This document shows, piece by piece, positions 8,485 to 15,408 of a DNA stretch of 64,000 bases. The notes below the pieces were generated by a model, which was not told the DNA's origin, made no database searches, and was given only the letters and a program-made list of their open reading frames with translations. A program made the position numbers and the translations under genes. This stretch comes from [Clostridium] scindens. GTDB lineage: Bacteria; Bacillota; Clostridia; Lachnospirales; Lachnospiraceae. The stretch is taken from contig NZ_CP080442.1 of the NCBI RefSeq assembly GCF_019597925.1, positions 3,425,501-3,489,500 of the forward strand. The letters are read 5' to 3'. Each line of letters begins with the position of its first letter. Position 1 is the stretch's first letter.

Positions 8485-8682
8485 GGGGGTATACGCTTTT
8501 TTCTGTGCTTTCTGTCCAATTTCCAGAGCAAAATCCGGATTCGTTGTGTGATTGCACAGCCCGTCTATTGCATTTATATTATGCATACAGAACTCTTTGT
8601 CACATTGCGTATTCTTTTCCGGATCACAGTTGAATACCTTTATCTTTTGTCCTCCGCATTTGATGATCTGTTCCTGCTTCAT
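8470..8682 (-). CDS. Small Cys/His-containing phage protein, unknown
   Basis: 70 residues starting at ATG 8682 after AAGAGGGATAAC. It has four cysteines and two histidines (IKCGGQK, FNCD, TQCDKEFCMH, GLCNH), which could bind a metal, but no family is recognised. It sits between the zinc-ribbon-like protein and the packaging region. The 3' end enters the inverted repeat at 8454-8484. It may be a minor morphogenesis or packaging accessory; this is a guess from location only. Confidence 0.55.
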   Translation of the reverse strand: MKQEQIIKCGGQKIKVFNCDPEKNTQCDKEFCMHNINAIDGLCNHTTNPDFALEIGQKAQKKAYTPGRKN

Positions 8683-8683
8683 G

Positions 8684-8974
8684 TTATCCCTCTTTTATTT
8701 TCCCTATCTTCTGAATGATTCCGTCCACAGTCTCATTGACTGCTGCCACATCATCAATCAATCTGTCTAACTGGTCACGTTCCACATCTACCTGCACCGT
8801 GATTCTGCTCGTTGGTCTCTCCTGCAGTATTGCGTATCCCATCGGCATCAATGGCCCTCCGGAACAATCCGCACACACTCGACCGTCTGAATACTCTCTC
8901 GGTATCACATTCAGCATTCCACACGCCTGGCATTGTGTGACCATATAATCTGCTGTATCGCTTGTCCTTGCCAT
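8684..8974 (-). CDS. Zinc-ribbon-like phage protein, unknown
   Basis: 96 residues from ATG 8974 behind AAGGTGGGATTGAT. Two CxxC pairs (TQCQACGML and RVCADCSGG) spaced by about 16 residues form a zinc-ribbon pattern in the N-terminal third. The C-terminal half is a coiled-coil-like helix (DVERDQLDRLIDDVAAVNET). The gene is one base from each neighbour in the HNH-terminase segment. Function is not known; metal binding is inferred from the cysteines. Confidence 0.6.
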   Translation of the reverse strand: MARTSDTADYMVTQCQACGMLNVIPREYSDGRVCADCSGGPLMPMGYAILQERPTSRITVQVDVERDQLDRLIDDVAAVNETVDGIIQKIGKIKEG

Positions 8975-8975
8975 A

Positions 8976-9317
8976 TCAATCCCACCTTTCCTCTGTCAGA
9001 GTTTCTTTCTTCTCTGGTTTCCTGTATCCATGCACTGCCTCATGGCAGTCGTGGCACAGACTGACCAGGTTCCTTTTTCGTACACCATGCCACTCATACC
9101 ATATCTCCAGAGCCATGTCCGGATGTTTCTTGACATAGTTCACATGATGCACTGTCGTAGCTTTCGTGTATATCTTCTTTGCCTTGCATCTCTGGCACTC
9201 TCCATGATCCATCTGCAGAACCTCTCTACGTACTTTCTTCCATGGTCCCCACACGTAGAATCTGTGAATGTCCTCTCTGATGCACTTTTTCACATAATCA
9301 ATCTGTTCTTGTGTCAT
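8976..9317 (-). CDS. HNH endonuclease
   Basis: 113 residues from ATG 9317, chosen because GTTGGAGGAGAC precedes it; the frame stays open further upstream without a ribosome site. The HNH core is visible: two cysteines in GECQRCKAKKI, TTVHHVNYVKKHPDMALEI, then NLVSLCHDCHEAVHG, giving the CxxC / HH / N / CxxCH zinc-bound nuclease pattern. HNH proteins next to terminase genes assist cos cleavage and packaging in several HK97-like phages. It is the first gene after the terminator at 9331. Confidence 0.85.
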   Translation of the reverse strand: MTQEQIDYVKKCIREDIHRFYVWGPWKKVRREVLQMDHGECQRCKAKKIYTKATTVHHVNYVKKHPDMALEIWYEWHGVRKRNLVSLCHDCHEAVHGYRKPEKKETLTEERWD

Positions 9318-9330
9318 GTCTCCTCCAACG

Positions 9331-9355
9331 AAAAAGCTCCGGGTTTTCCGGAGCC
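9331..9355 (-). terminator. Rho-independent terminator before the late genes
   Basis: On the minus strand a stem GCTCCGG / CCGGAGC with a short loop is followed by TTTTT. It lies between the candidate late regulator (9445-9858) and the HNH gene, so it would stop transcription before the late cluster unless read through. Confidence 0.75.
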
Positions 9356-9373
9356 TTTGTGAGGGATAATGTC

Positions 9374-9391
9374 TGAGAATCTTGGTTCTCA
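9374..9391. repeat. Inverted repeat TGAGAA-N6-TTCTCA
   Basis: A perfect 6-bp inverted repeat around a 6-base spacer. It lies just downstream of the candidate late promoter and upstream of the terminator. It could be an operator or an RNA hairpin that modulates read-through. Confidence 0.4.
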
Positions 9392-9407
9392 TCTTTTGGA
9401 CCTTATC

Positions 9408-9442
9408 AATATAACATAAAAGTTGTCCTGTGAGTACCGCAC
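9408..9442 (-). promoter_or_regulatory. Candidate late promoter with extended -10
   Basis: On the minus strand TGTTATATT (9416-9408) is an extended -10 box. The -35 region 17 bases upstream is poor, as expected for an extended -10 or an activator-dependent promoter. It would start a transcript that meets the 9331 terminator before the late genes. Confidence 0.4.
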
Positions 9443-9444
9443 TT

Positions 9445-9858
9445 TCAGATCCGCTTTGCCATGAGGTAATAGAAATATCTTCTGACCTCATAGAAATATG
9501 TCCTCTCACATGGTATCCCTTTCTGCTTCATCCAGTGAAACGTTGCTCCCTCCGTTGTCACATATTCCAGCAGATACTCATATAGGCTCTTATTGTCCCC
9601 TACCGCCTCCCTGACTGTATCCTCAACTTTCTGCATCTTCTCACGCAACTCTACTCTGCGCTCTGCCAGGTTTGCTGTTGCATCACTGCCACTGTGCGCC
9701 CCTGGCATTCCGGTTATCTGAGGACTCTTGACGGTTGATGTCCTGCTGCCCAGCTCCTCTCTCCATTCCGGATATTGCAGACAATATGAGTATGCCGTTC
9801 CGAATGCGTGTTTGCTTATCCCATATTTCTTTTTGTTCAGTGGTCGCACGTTTGGCAT
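9445..9858 (-). CDS. Putative late-gene transcription regulator
   Basis: 137 residues; the N-terminus (MPNVRPLNKKKYGISKHAFG, then AYSYCLQYPEWREEL) and the C-terminal block (TTEGATFHWMKQKGIPCERT, ending YFYYLMAKRI) are of the kind found in small sigma-like/ArpU-like regulators at the end of early phage regions in Firmicutes. The C-terminal part can be read as an HTH of the sort that recognises DNA or polymerase. It is the last gene before the late promoter, terminator and packaging genes. Annotation is by position and general appearance; an antiterminator role is equally possible. Confidence 0.5.
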   Translation of the reverse strand: MPNVRPLNKKKYGISKHAFGTAYSYCLQYPEWREELGSRTSTVKSPQITGMPGAHSGSDATANLAERRVELREKMQKVEDTVREAVGDNKSLYEYLLEYVTTEGATFHWMKQKGIPCERTYFYEVRRYFYYLMAKRI

Positions 9859-9870
9859 CTTTATTCCTCC

Positions 9871-10215
9871 CTACTCGTTACAATCTCCCACAAAGTCCTC
9901 AGTATCCAGAAATTTTATATATCCCGGAGATACCTGTCCCACGGTTCCGTCCATAAATTCCACAATTCCCAATGTGTACGCTATCTGGCCTCCTGGGTGT
10001 CCTCCGATCATCGGAGACGCATCTATAACCTGTTTGATTTCATCCCATTTATGAAACAGTGCCTTTCTCTGTACTTTTCTCGTCCTGCCCTTTGGATTCT
10101 TTTCAGAGCAAGTGACCAGGCACTTTCTGTATCTGTTTTTCTTTGATACCTGATGAAACTCCTCCAGTCTTTTCAAATTCTCCTCGTGAACCTGTCCATG
10201 ATATGATCCTGCCAT
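9871..10215 (-). CDS. Phage protein of unknown function
   Basis: 114 residues, with a basic N-terminal half (RKCLVTCSEKNPKGRTRKVQ) and a C-terminal beta-rich half (GIVEFMDGTVGQVSPGYIKF). No family recognised. The 5' end overlaps the preceding membrane protein gene by 43 bases, so the two are probably translated together. Belongs to the end of the early/middle transcript. Confidence 0.6.
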   Translation of the reverse strand: MAGSYHGQVHEENLKRLEEFHQVSKKNRYRKCLVTCSEKNPKGRTRKVQRKALFHKWDEIKQVIDASPMIGGHPGGQIAYTLGIVEFMDGTVGQVSPGYIKFLDTEDFVGDCNE

Positions 10216-10568
10216 GTTCTTTCCTCCTTATCCTGCTGGCATTGATACTCCGCAAATTTTTCCAGAGCCTTTCCCCACTCCTCTACAGTGTGCTTTTCTC
10301 CGATGCTCGTGGAAAAATGTCTCTGCTGCTCTTTCATCAAATTCCTGACCATTTTTGCCCTGTTCTTCTCCAGGTAATTCTCCCATTCCCGTTTCATCTG
10401 TTCCATGAGCTTTTTCTGTCTGTAATGTCGGACAGGAGCCGTGATGATGTCATGAATCACTGCTCCTATATCGCACATTCCGTCTTTTATGCAATCGAAT
10501 CCGACTGCGATCGCGAACATGGCCACTATAATAACGGCCAGCTCTATTGCAATCATATCCTCCATCAT
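10173..10568 (-). CDS. Small membrane-anchored phage protein
   Basis: 131 residues from the ATG at 10568 (a second ATG follows at once), chosen because GAGGAGGACAA precedes it. Residues about 4-26 (IAIELAVIIVAMFAIAVGFD) form one membrane segment; the remainder is a charged helix (YRQKKLMEQMKREWENYLEK). The start overlaps the stop of the small Cys/Trp-rich ORF (AAATGATGG), indicating coupling. Function unknown; it could be a membrane-bound accessory or exclusion protein, which is speculation. Confidence 0.6.
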   Translation of the reverse strand: MMEDMIAIELAVIIVAMFAIAVGFDCIKDGMCDIGAVIHDIITAPVRHYRQKKLMEQMKREWENYLEKNRAKMVRNLMKEQQRHFSTSIGEKHTVEEWGKALEKFAEYQCQQDKEERTWQDHIMDRFTRRI

Positions 10569-10669
10569 TTGTCCTCCTCGCATATGCGCCACCATTCGCA
10601 CCACAGGCAGCAATGGTGGCATTTCTTCTTTCTGGCCTCAATCAGCCAGTGTCTCAGTCTTTTTATCAT
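10565..10669 (-). CDS. 34-residue Cys/Trp-rich mini-protein
   Basis: ATG at 10669 lies seven bases behind a GAGGAG site. The reading is 34 codons and ends in a TGA that overlaps the next start. The product is basic and has a dense CHHCCLWCEWWRIC block, five cysteines in 14 residues, suggesting metal binding. It overlaps the end of the preceding gene by 32 bases. The tight coupling and good ribosome site argue for real translation; no family is recognised. Confidence 0.5.
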   Translation of the reverse strand: MIKRLRHWLIEARKKKCHHCCLWCEWWRICEEDK

Positions 10670-11135
10670 GTCTTTTCTCCTCGCAACGCTCGCATTGATT
10701 CTCTGATGCACCAAAACAGCCAATACAGTCCTGTTCCAGGAACATGAACCCGTCTTTTGTGTCCTTTTTCGGTTCTTCCTGTTTTTCTTCGTCCAGATAG
10801 TTCCTGCCGATCAGACTCATGAACTCTGCTCTGCTGTGCGTTCTCTCATAGGCTCTCTGTCCGTCTCTGTGCAGTATCCGCATATTCTTGTGATTGTTAT
10901 GTACTGCCTCCGGCCCCATGATATGATGGTCCAGACACAAATACACCTTTAAGCCCTCCGCCTCAGAGTTCTGGCGGTTAGGGCCATCGTAGATGTGATG
11001 TTCATGGACTACCGGATATCTCCGATAGTCCCCTTTTAACTTCATGCAGAGATAGCAAGTGCCATCCTTGCAGTGCAGGATACTGGCTTTATGCTTTTTC
11101 CGTTTTTTCTTTCGCTGTGGTTTTGGGTACATCAT
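10638..11135 (-). CDS. HNH-like phage protein
   Basis: 165 residues, very basic N-terminus (PKPQRKKKRKKHK). It carries CKDGTCYLCMKLKGDYRRYP, then VVHEHHIYDGPNRQNSEAEG and YLCLDHH, an HNH-type arrangement (CxxC, HxHH, then CxxHH) with GPNR typical of NinG/HNH-like recombination-associated phage proteins. The last 25 residues contain a second cysteine cluster (DCIGCFGASENQCERC). A nuclease activity is inferred from the motif. Confidence 0.65.
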   Translation of the reverse strand: MMYPKPQRKKKRKKHKASILHCKDGTCYLCMKLKGDYRRYPVVHEHHIYDGPNRQNSEAEGLKVYLCLDHHIMGPEAVHNNHKNMRILHRDGQRAYERTHSRAEFMSLIGRNYLDEEKQEEPKKDTKDGFMFLEQDCIGCFGASENQCERCEEKRHDKKTETLAD

Positions 11136-11731
11136 TCCTCTGGCACCTCCGGCGTGATATCTACACCTTTGAGGCTTTTCAAAACCTTGATGTTCTTGTC
11201 ATCTGTCCGGAAATGTGCTCTCAGCTTGCAGACATTGTTTTTCCACAGGATTCCTCTGAACGGATCGAAAAGTGGCTCCGTGACTGTATATTCTCCCTTG
11301 TCCTCTTCTACCATTGCATTATTGATAATCGAAACAAACACGTTGTTGACCGGATAGATCTGGCCGGTCTGCTCATCCTGCAGGAGCCTTTGAACGGTTC
11401 CCTGTGTTCCGATCAGTAGCACGTCGGTGATGGTCAGAGTATCCGTTCCGAATCCCTCCTCGTTTATTGCCATCGGCATCTCAATCTCGATCTGGTTTCC
11501 CTCTTTCGTTGCCTTGAACCGTTCTCCCGGTCTTGGCAGCTCTCCGATCAGTGTGATGATGTCTCCCAGTGTTTTTTTTGGAATGAAATCCTTGTTGACA
11601 CTTACCTCCCAGTATGATCCGGCCAGATACAGCCAATCATTTCCTTGTGCATCTTGCGTCCTGGCTACCACCAGGCCGGTCTTGTATGCCTTTTTCATCA
11701 AATTGTTTAATACACTCGTTGATAAAAACAT
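11132..11731 (-). CDS. Phage protein of unknown function
   Basis: 199 residues, starting MFLSTSVLNNLMKKAYKTGL. The early part (NDWLYLAGSYWEVSVNKDFI) and repeated beta-strand-like segments suggest a globular soluble protein, but I do not recognise the family. GGAGGCATAACA precedes the start. It lies in a polycistronic run of replication-region genes and overlaps the next gene by four bases (11132-11135). Confidence 0.6.
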   Translation of the reverse strand: MFLSTSVLNNLMKKAYKTGLVVARTQDAQGNDWLYLAGSYWEVSVNKDFIPKKTLGDIITLIGELPRPGERFKATKEGNQIEIEMPMAINEEGFGTDTLTITDVLLIGTQGTVQRLLQDEQTGQIYPVNNVFVSIINNAMVEEDKGEYTVTEPLFDPFRGILWKNNVCKLRAHFRTDDKNIKVLKSLKGVDITPEVPEE

Positions 11732-11733
11732 TG

Positions 11734-12102
11734 TTATGCCTCCTTTTTCTCCTCAATCGAAAATACGGCCATCAGTAACGCCAGAATGATGTATGTGAGT
11801 TTTCCGTGTATCTCAAATCCAGGAACAAAATGCACTGCTGCCATCAGCTGTATTATTCCGGATGCTAATGCCATGATGATCGTTATCAGCATGGCTATTC
11901 CTATTCCCACCCCGTTTCCTGGCAGTGCCGCCAGAATCAAGACTCCCATCATTATCACTGTCAGAACGATTGACGCTATCAGGAGCGTTGCCACTACCAG
12001 AACCATTGTCCTTGTATCCTGTATCTTTACATACTCCGGGAACATCCATGCTGCTCCCCAGATGATTGCAATTTTGATTATCATGTTGATTATGTTTCTC
12101 AT
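11734..12102 (-). CDS. Phage membrane protein, unknown
   Basis: 122 residues, almost wholly hydrophobic with four likely membrane segments (about residues 4-20, 32-60, 66-85, 98-115). The short hydrophilic C-terminus ends IEEKKEA. It could resemble holins in outline, but it sits among replication genes and far from any lysin, so I would not call it one. Overlaps the ASCH gene by four bases at its start. Confidence 0.6.
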   Translation of the reverse strand: MRNIINMIIKIAIIWGAAWMFPEYVKIQDTRTMVLVVATLLIASIVLTVIMMGVLILAALPGNGVGIGIAMLITIIMALASGIIQLMAAVHFVPGFEIHGKLTYIILALLMAVFSIEEKKEA

Positions 12103-12437
12103 AGCTTCATGCCTCCTATGTTCTCAATCGTTAAAATATAATATTTCTTTCCTGGTTCTGCTCCCCATTCTTCCCGGCCATATCCGGCCGATAGTGAGCA
12201 CTCTGTCCATATTGTCGGTACATCTTTCCCGTATCCGTTCCGGAATGCCACCAGTTGCACTCTGTTTTTCTGCAGTTCCGGCATCGGAGCGCGGATCAGT
12301 TCATCTCCCACCCAGATCATTCCGAATGCGTCCAGGAGCCTTGTGTCATAATATGGCTTGATATCTCTGTACTCCTCTTTCTTCTCTCCGGAGAGGATCA
12401 TATCAAACCATTTTCGTTTTATTGGTAATATCAGCAT
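12099..12437 (-). CDS. ASCH-domain protein
   Basis: 112 residues. The opening LPIKRKWFDMILSGEKKEEY followed by RDIKPYY is the conserved start of ASCH domains (a PUA-like beta-barrel thought to bind RNA or modified nucleotides). The body continues through VQLVAFRNGYGKDVPTIWTE and ends with YYILTIENIGG. ASCH proteins are common in phage genomes; possible roles include RNA-dependent regulation. Function here is not shown by context. Confidence 0.75.
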   Translation of the reverse strand: MLILPIKRKWFDMILSGEKKEEYRDIKPYYDTRLLDAFGMIWVGDELIRAPMPELQKNRVQLVAFRNGYGKDVPTIWTECSLSAGYGREEWGAEPGKKYYILTIENIGGMKL

Positions 12438-12446
12438 CTTGTCCTC

Positions 12447-12860
12447 CTAGTTGAATGGAATATTGTCCTCAATGCCGTCCGGAATGTTCATGAATCCATC
12501 TCCAGCATCTGCAGGTTGTGGAACCGGTGCATTTCCGTCTCTTTTGCTTTCTGCGAACTCCTGCTCCTCCAGGACTACCTCAGTGGTATAGATCTTTCTG
12601 CCCTCTCTGTTGGTGTAGCTCCCTGTCTGGATTCTTCCAGAAATTGCCACCTGCATTCCCTGGCGAAACCATTTCTCTGCAAACTCCGCCGCCTTACCGA
12701 ACGCCACACACGGAACAAAATCCGCTGTCGGTTCATTATCTCTCTTGAATCTCCTATTGACTGCCAGTGTGTACCTGGCAACTGCTGTGGAATTGTCTCC
12801 TGCTGAGTATCGCACCTCTGGATCTCGTGTGAGACGTCCCATCAAAATGACCTTATTCAC
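12447..12860 (-). CDS. ssb: Single-stranded DNA-binding protein
   Basis: 137 residues. The OB-fold start MNKVILMGRLTRDPEVRY, the FVPCVAFGKAAEFAEKWF core and MQVAISGRIQTGSYTNREG are all classic SSB. The tail ends in an acidic DGIEDNIPFN, the partner-binding tip (usually DDIPF). It protects single strands during phage replication. It overlaps the HTH gene upstream by eight bases. Confidence 0.93.
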   Translation of the reverse strand: MNKVILMGRLTRDPEVRYSAGDNSTAVARYTLAVNRRFKRDNEPTADFVPCVAFGKAAEFAEKWFRQGMQVAISGRIQTGSYTNREGRKIYTTEVVLEEQEFAESKRDGNAPVPQPADAGDGFMNIPDGIEDNIPFN

Positions 12861-13110
12861 TCTTTTTTCTCCTTTTCACTACCTGTGTGTTTCTGATCCG
12901 TATTGCTCTCTGTGTTCCTGGTTCTGCATCAGTCTCCAGAATGCCCTCATCAATCATGTCAATGATGTGTCTGTGCACTGTTGTTCCGGATATTCCTACA
13001 GCCTCTGCTATCTCTTTGTTACTTGGCGCGTATACGTGTTTTGTTATGTATGCGCCGATAAATCTATAGATTTCTTCCCGGATTGCTTTGTATTCCTTTG
13101 CACTTCTCAT
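12853..13110 (-). CDS. LexA-type winged-helix protein without protease domain
   Basis: 85 residues from ATG 13110 behind GTAGGAGGGCAGCAGT. The fold pattern YITKHVYAPSNKEIAEAVGI then SGTTVHRHIIDMIDEGILET matches the N-terminal DNA-binding domain of LexA ('YAPSxREIAxAVGISSxxTVxxHLxxLxxKG'). The peptidase/dimerisation half is absent, so it cannot self-cleave. It may compete for SOS-like or phage operators; inferred. Confidence 0.75.
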   Translation of the reverse strand: MRSAKEYKAIREEIYRFIGAYITKHVYAPSNKEIAEAVGISGTTVHRHIIDMIDEGILETDAEPGTQRAIRIRNTQVVKRRKKSE

Positions 13111-13122
13111 ACTGCTGCCCTC

Positions 13123-13383
13123 CTACATCCAGACGCCCACCAGAGACGGCACATCTGCCGTCCCTCTTGGAATGAATGTCATGGCCGTGTGCTCTTTGAT
13201 ATCCATTTCTATTTCTTCCAGTGTCTCTTTGACCATGATTGTATCTGTCGCTCTGTCCAGTTCGTAGATTCTGGCCACGTATTTGTCCGGGAAATCGTCC
13301 GGATGACCGTATACCGCTACAAATGGGACTTTCAGACCAGAGAAATCTACCTCTCTGATACTCTCCACCCTTTTCTCCTGCAC
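13123..13383 (-). CDS. Phage protein of unknown function
   Basis: 86 residues with a GTG start at 13383 behind AAAGGAGAAAGAA. It contains VPFVAVYGHPDDFPDKYVAR and LEEIEMDIKEHTAMTFIPRG; I do not recognise a family. It overlaps the upstream gene by 37 bases and is nine bases from the next. Confidence 0.55.
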   Translation of the reverse strand: MQEKRVESIREVDFSGLKVPFVAVYGHPDDFPDKYVARIYELDRATDTIMVKETLEEIEMDIKEHTAMTFIPRGTADVPSLVGVWM

Positions 13384-13697
13384 TTCTTTCTCCTTTCTGA
13401 CAGGGTTCTGGCCACTACCACCGGCGGCTCCTCTGTCTCTATAACTGGTCTGCTGTATTTCTTTCCCATATCTTCAAACACTCTGGCCATGCTCTCCGCA
13501 ACTCTTTGGAGTGCTTTGAACATTTCTGCGGCTGCACTTCTCAGATTGTTCGCTATTCTTTCAATATCCTCTGGTGTGAGGTTGTTGTATATCTTCATTG
13601 CCTCTATTTCCTCTGGCGTGTACACTGCTACCGCTGTTTTTGGGTGATTGTGACCGTGGATCTTTTTATACTGTTTCTTTGCCTGTCGTTTGTTCAT
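13347..13697 (-). CDS. Basic helical phage protein, unknown
   Basis: 116 residues; begins MNKRQAKKQYKKIHGHNHPK, the basic 'NKRQ' start common among small phage proteins, then a helix LTPEDIERIANNLRSAAAEM and a basic C-terminus (SERRKKCRRKGWRVSER). The ribosome site is weak, so translation may depend on the overlapping upstream gene (32-base overlap). No function can be assigned. Confidence 0.55.
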   Translation of the reverse strand: MNKRQAKKQYKKIHGHNHPKTAVAVYTPEEIEAMKIYNNLTPEDIERIANNLRSAAAEMFKALQRVAESMARVFEDMGKKYSRPVIETEEPPVVVARTLSERRKKCRRKGWRVSER

Positions 13698-14049
13698 TTT
13701 GTTCTCGGAATCTTTTGCAGGCTCTCGCTCGTCCGTTTCTCACTTCCGATGGTCTGAGTATCCTGCATATTCCTTTCTTCCCTCCTCTCGGCCCTTTTCT
13801 GATTTCTTTATAGTTTTCACATTCTTCACAATGTCGTTTCTTCTCGTCTATATCCTGCCTTGTTAGCCTCGCATACTCATTCATGATTTTCTGCAATGTA
13901 CAATTCTCACACTCTTTTTCACATCCGTTCTCGCATGGCATATCTACATAGTCAACTTCCTCAGTTCCTCCACTCGTTACCGGATTTGTAAACGTGCAGT
14001 ACTCTCTTGGCACATACATATCTCCGTAAACTCTTGTCATCTTTATCAT
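13666..14049 (-). CDS. Cysteine-rich phage protein, unknown
   Basis: 127 residues from ATG 14049 with GGAGGACGCAAG upstream, overlapping the preceding stop (ATGA). Nine to ten cysteines, in MPCENGCEKECENCTLQK and RHCEECENYKE and later GICRIL and ARACKRF, suggest one or two zinc-binding knuckles. No known family. A DNA- or RNA-binding role is conceivable. Confidence 0.6.
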   Translation of the reverse strand: MIKMTRVYGDMYVPREYCTFTNPVTSGGTEEVDYVDMPCENGCEKECENCTLQKIMNEYARLTRQDIDEKKRHCEECENYKEIRKGPRGGKKGICRILRPSEVRNGRARACKRFREQNEQTTGKETV

Positions 14050-15398
14050 CTTGCGTCCTCCATCGGCTTTCCGAACCGGTCAACTTTTTCGCTGAGCCAT
14101 TTGCGTAGATTCCATGTATTTGCCAGATCTGTCACTAGCAACCGGTGGCTCTTGTATTCATCAGCCATATATTCCGCCATTCCCTGCTCTGACAGCCTGT
14201 CCATGTACTCTTTTCTGGTACCATATACCGCCTCTATGACTTCTGTTTCTTCTGTCTGCTCTCTCTCGGCCGTTTCCGGTTCAGATTCTGCTGTTTGATT
14301 TTCTGCGTCTGAGCTTTCATTTTCTCCGGTTTCATCATCCTCAACCTCCTCTTTTTCTAGTGTTTCCGTGGATTTTTGCGCGGGCGCAATTTCCTCTCCC
14401 TGGCTCTGCGCTCCTGTCTGTTCATCGGTCCTCTCTGCAGGTTCTTCACAATCTGCTTGGCCGCTTTCTTCTCCATCGGTGTCATCTTCCTCTTGTCCTG
14501 TTCCTGCTTCATCAGCTGCTCCATGATCTTCCATGCCTCCTTTCTCAATCTCCTGGACATCATCAGCGCCAATTTCTCCAACTGCTCCACCGTCATCCTC
14601 TGGCTTAGGAGCTTCTGTTGCAGTTTCTTCTCTTCCTGGCTCATCGGCCGTATCCTGTACTGTGCTTTCTTCATCGTCTGCTCCTCCAAAATGGTTCTGC
14701 CAGGTCTTAGGTCCTGCTGCCGTATCATCGAAAATCTCCCTTGTCAGCTGATAGAACTCCCACCAGGTCATATCCTTTGGCGTATCTCCGAATTTCTTAA
14801 ATGTGACACGGTTTTCATACATCATCATGAAATACAGTCCTTTTTTGTACGAACGGTTTCCGGCCGGATTTACTATTTCAATGAATCTGTTGATTGTCTG
14901 CTCATCAAACTCCTCGCCATATACTGCATTGAGTATGAGTTCGTTGTCCTGATAGAATTTTTCGACCAGCTGACTGATATCATCAGCCACGCCTGCTGCC
15001 GGTTCGGTTTTGTTAAACCTTTTCAGCTCTCTGATATCCTCTCTGGACGTTTCCGGTTGAATCATCTGTCTGTCAGTGTCCGGCAGTTTCAACATCTCCT
15101 CCAACTGGCTCCTGCCCAGTTCTGCATATTCCGGCCGGAGCTGTTCGGAATATCCATCAATGGAATACTCCCGGTTGATGCTCATAAACCTGCTTGTGAT
15201 AGACGGTCCCAGGCCATACTCGGCCTGAGCAAATTCCGCTATGCTTTTGTATCCGTCCTGTTCGTAGAGCTTCTGATCGTCAATCTGTCTCAGAGCGTAT
15301 CCGATCCGGACAAAACTCTGTTTCACTCCCAGGAGTTCCTGTTTCAATTTCTGTTTCATCTGTACCCAGTCATCCAGGGTCATCTGCACATATTCCAT
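14046..15398 (-). CDS. ParB/DUF3102-like phage replication-region protein with acidic linker
   Basis: 450 residues from ATG 15398 with AAGGAGGTAAAC upstream. Residues 1-125 (KQELLGVKQSFVRIGYALRQ, then SIAEFAQAEYGLGPSITSRF) look like a ParB/DUF3102-type helical DNA-binding region with an HTH around 'GLGPSITSRFMSIN'. Residues about 130-225 form a second folded region. Residues about 238-390 are a low-complexity acidic linker (Glu, Asp, Thr, Gly, Ala), and the last 55 residues fold again (TRKEYMDRLSEQGMAEYMAD). The linker coincides exactly with a second reading frame at 14357-14674. Function: possibly partition or replication; inferred. Confidence 0.65.
   Translation of the reverse strand: MEYVQMTLDDWVQMKQKLKQELLGVKQSFVRIGYALRQIDDQKLYEQDGYKSIAEFAQAEYGLGPSITSRFMSINREYSIDGYSEQLRPEYAELGRSQLEEMLKLPDTDRQMIQPETSREDIRELKRFNKTEPAAGVADDISQLVEKFYQDNELILNAVYGEEFDEQTINRFIEIVNPAGNRSYKKGLYFMMMYENRVTFKKFGDTPKDMTWWEFYQLTREIFDDTAAGPKTWQNHFGGADDEESTVQDTADEPGREETATEAPKPEDDGGAVGEIGADDVQEIEKGGMEDHGAADEAGTGQEEDDTDGEESGQADCEEPAERTDEQTGAQSQGEEIAPAQKSTETLEKEEVEDDETGENESSDAENQTAESEPETAEREQTEETEVIEAVYGTRKEYMDRLSEQGMAEYMADEYKSHRLLVTDLANTWNLRKWLSEKVDRFGKPMEDAR
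14357..14674 (-). CDS. Candidate overlapping gene: basic helical protein inside the 14046-15398 gene
   Basis: In the +1 frame of the acidic linker of the surrounding gene an ATG at 14674 lies six bases behind a perfect GGAGGAG. The frame is open for 105 codons. The product is basic and helical (EEKKLQQKLLSQRMTVEQLE, MSRRLRKEAWKIMEQLMKQE, GPMNRQERRARERKLRPRKN); such Arg-rich tails (NRQERR) are common in genuine small phage proteins. Because the host frame is low in complexity here, the overlapping frame may be the one under constraint. A caution is that Glu/Asp codons read one base on give Lys/Arg by chance. Translation is unproven. Confidence 0.5.
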   Translation of the reverse strand: MKKAQYRIRPMSQEEKKLQQKLLSQRMTVEQLEKLALMMSRRLRKEAWKIMEQLMKQEQDKRKMTPMEKKAAKQIVKNLQRGPMNRQERRARERKLRPRKNPRKH

Positions 15399-15408
15399 GT
15401 TTACCTCC

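Noticed and set aside
10450..10641. Basic 63-codon frame on the minus strand
   Set aside because: It overlaps two better-supported frames with good ribosome sites and lacks one of its own.
11734..12102. Holin call for the multi-pass membrane protein
   Set aside because: No endolysin nearby, and it lies among replication genes; hydrophobicity alone is not enough.
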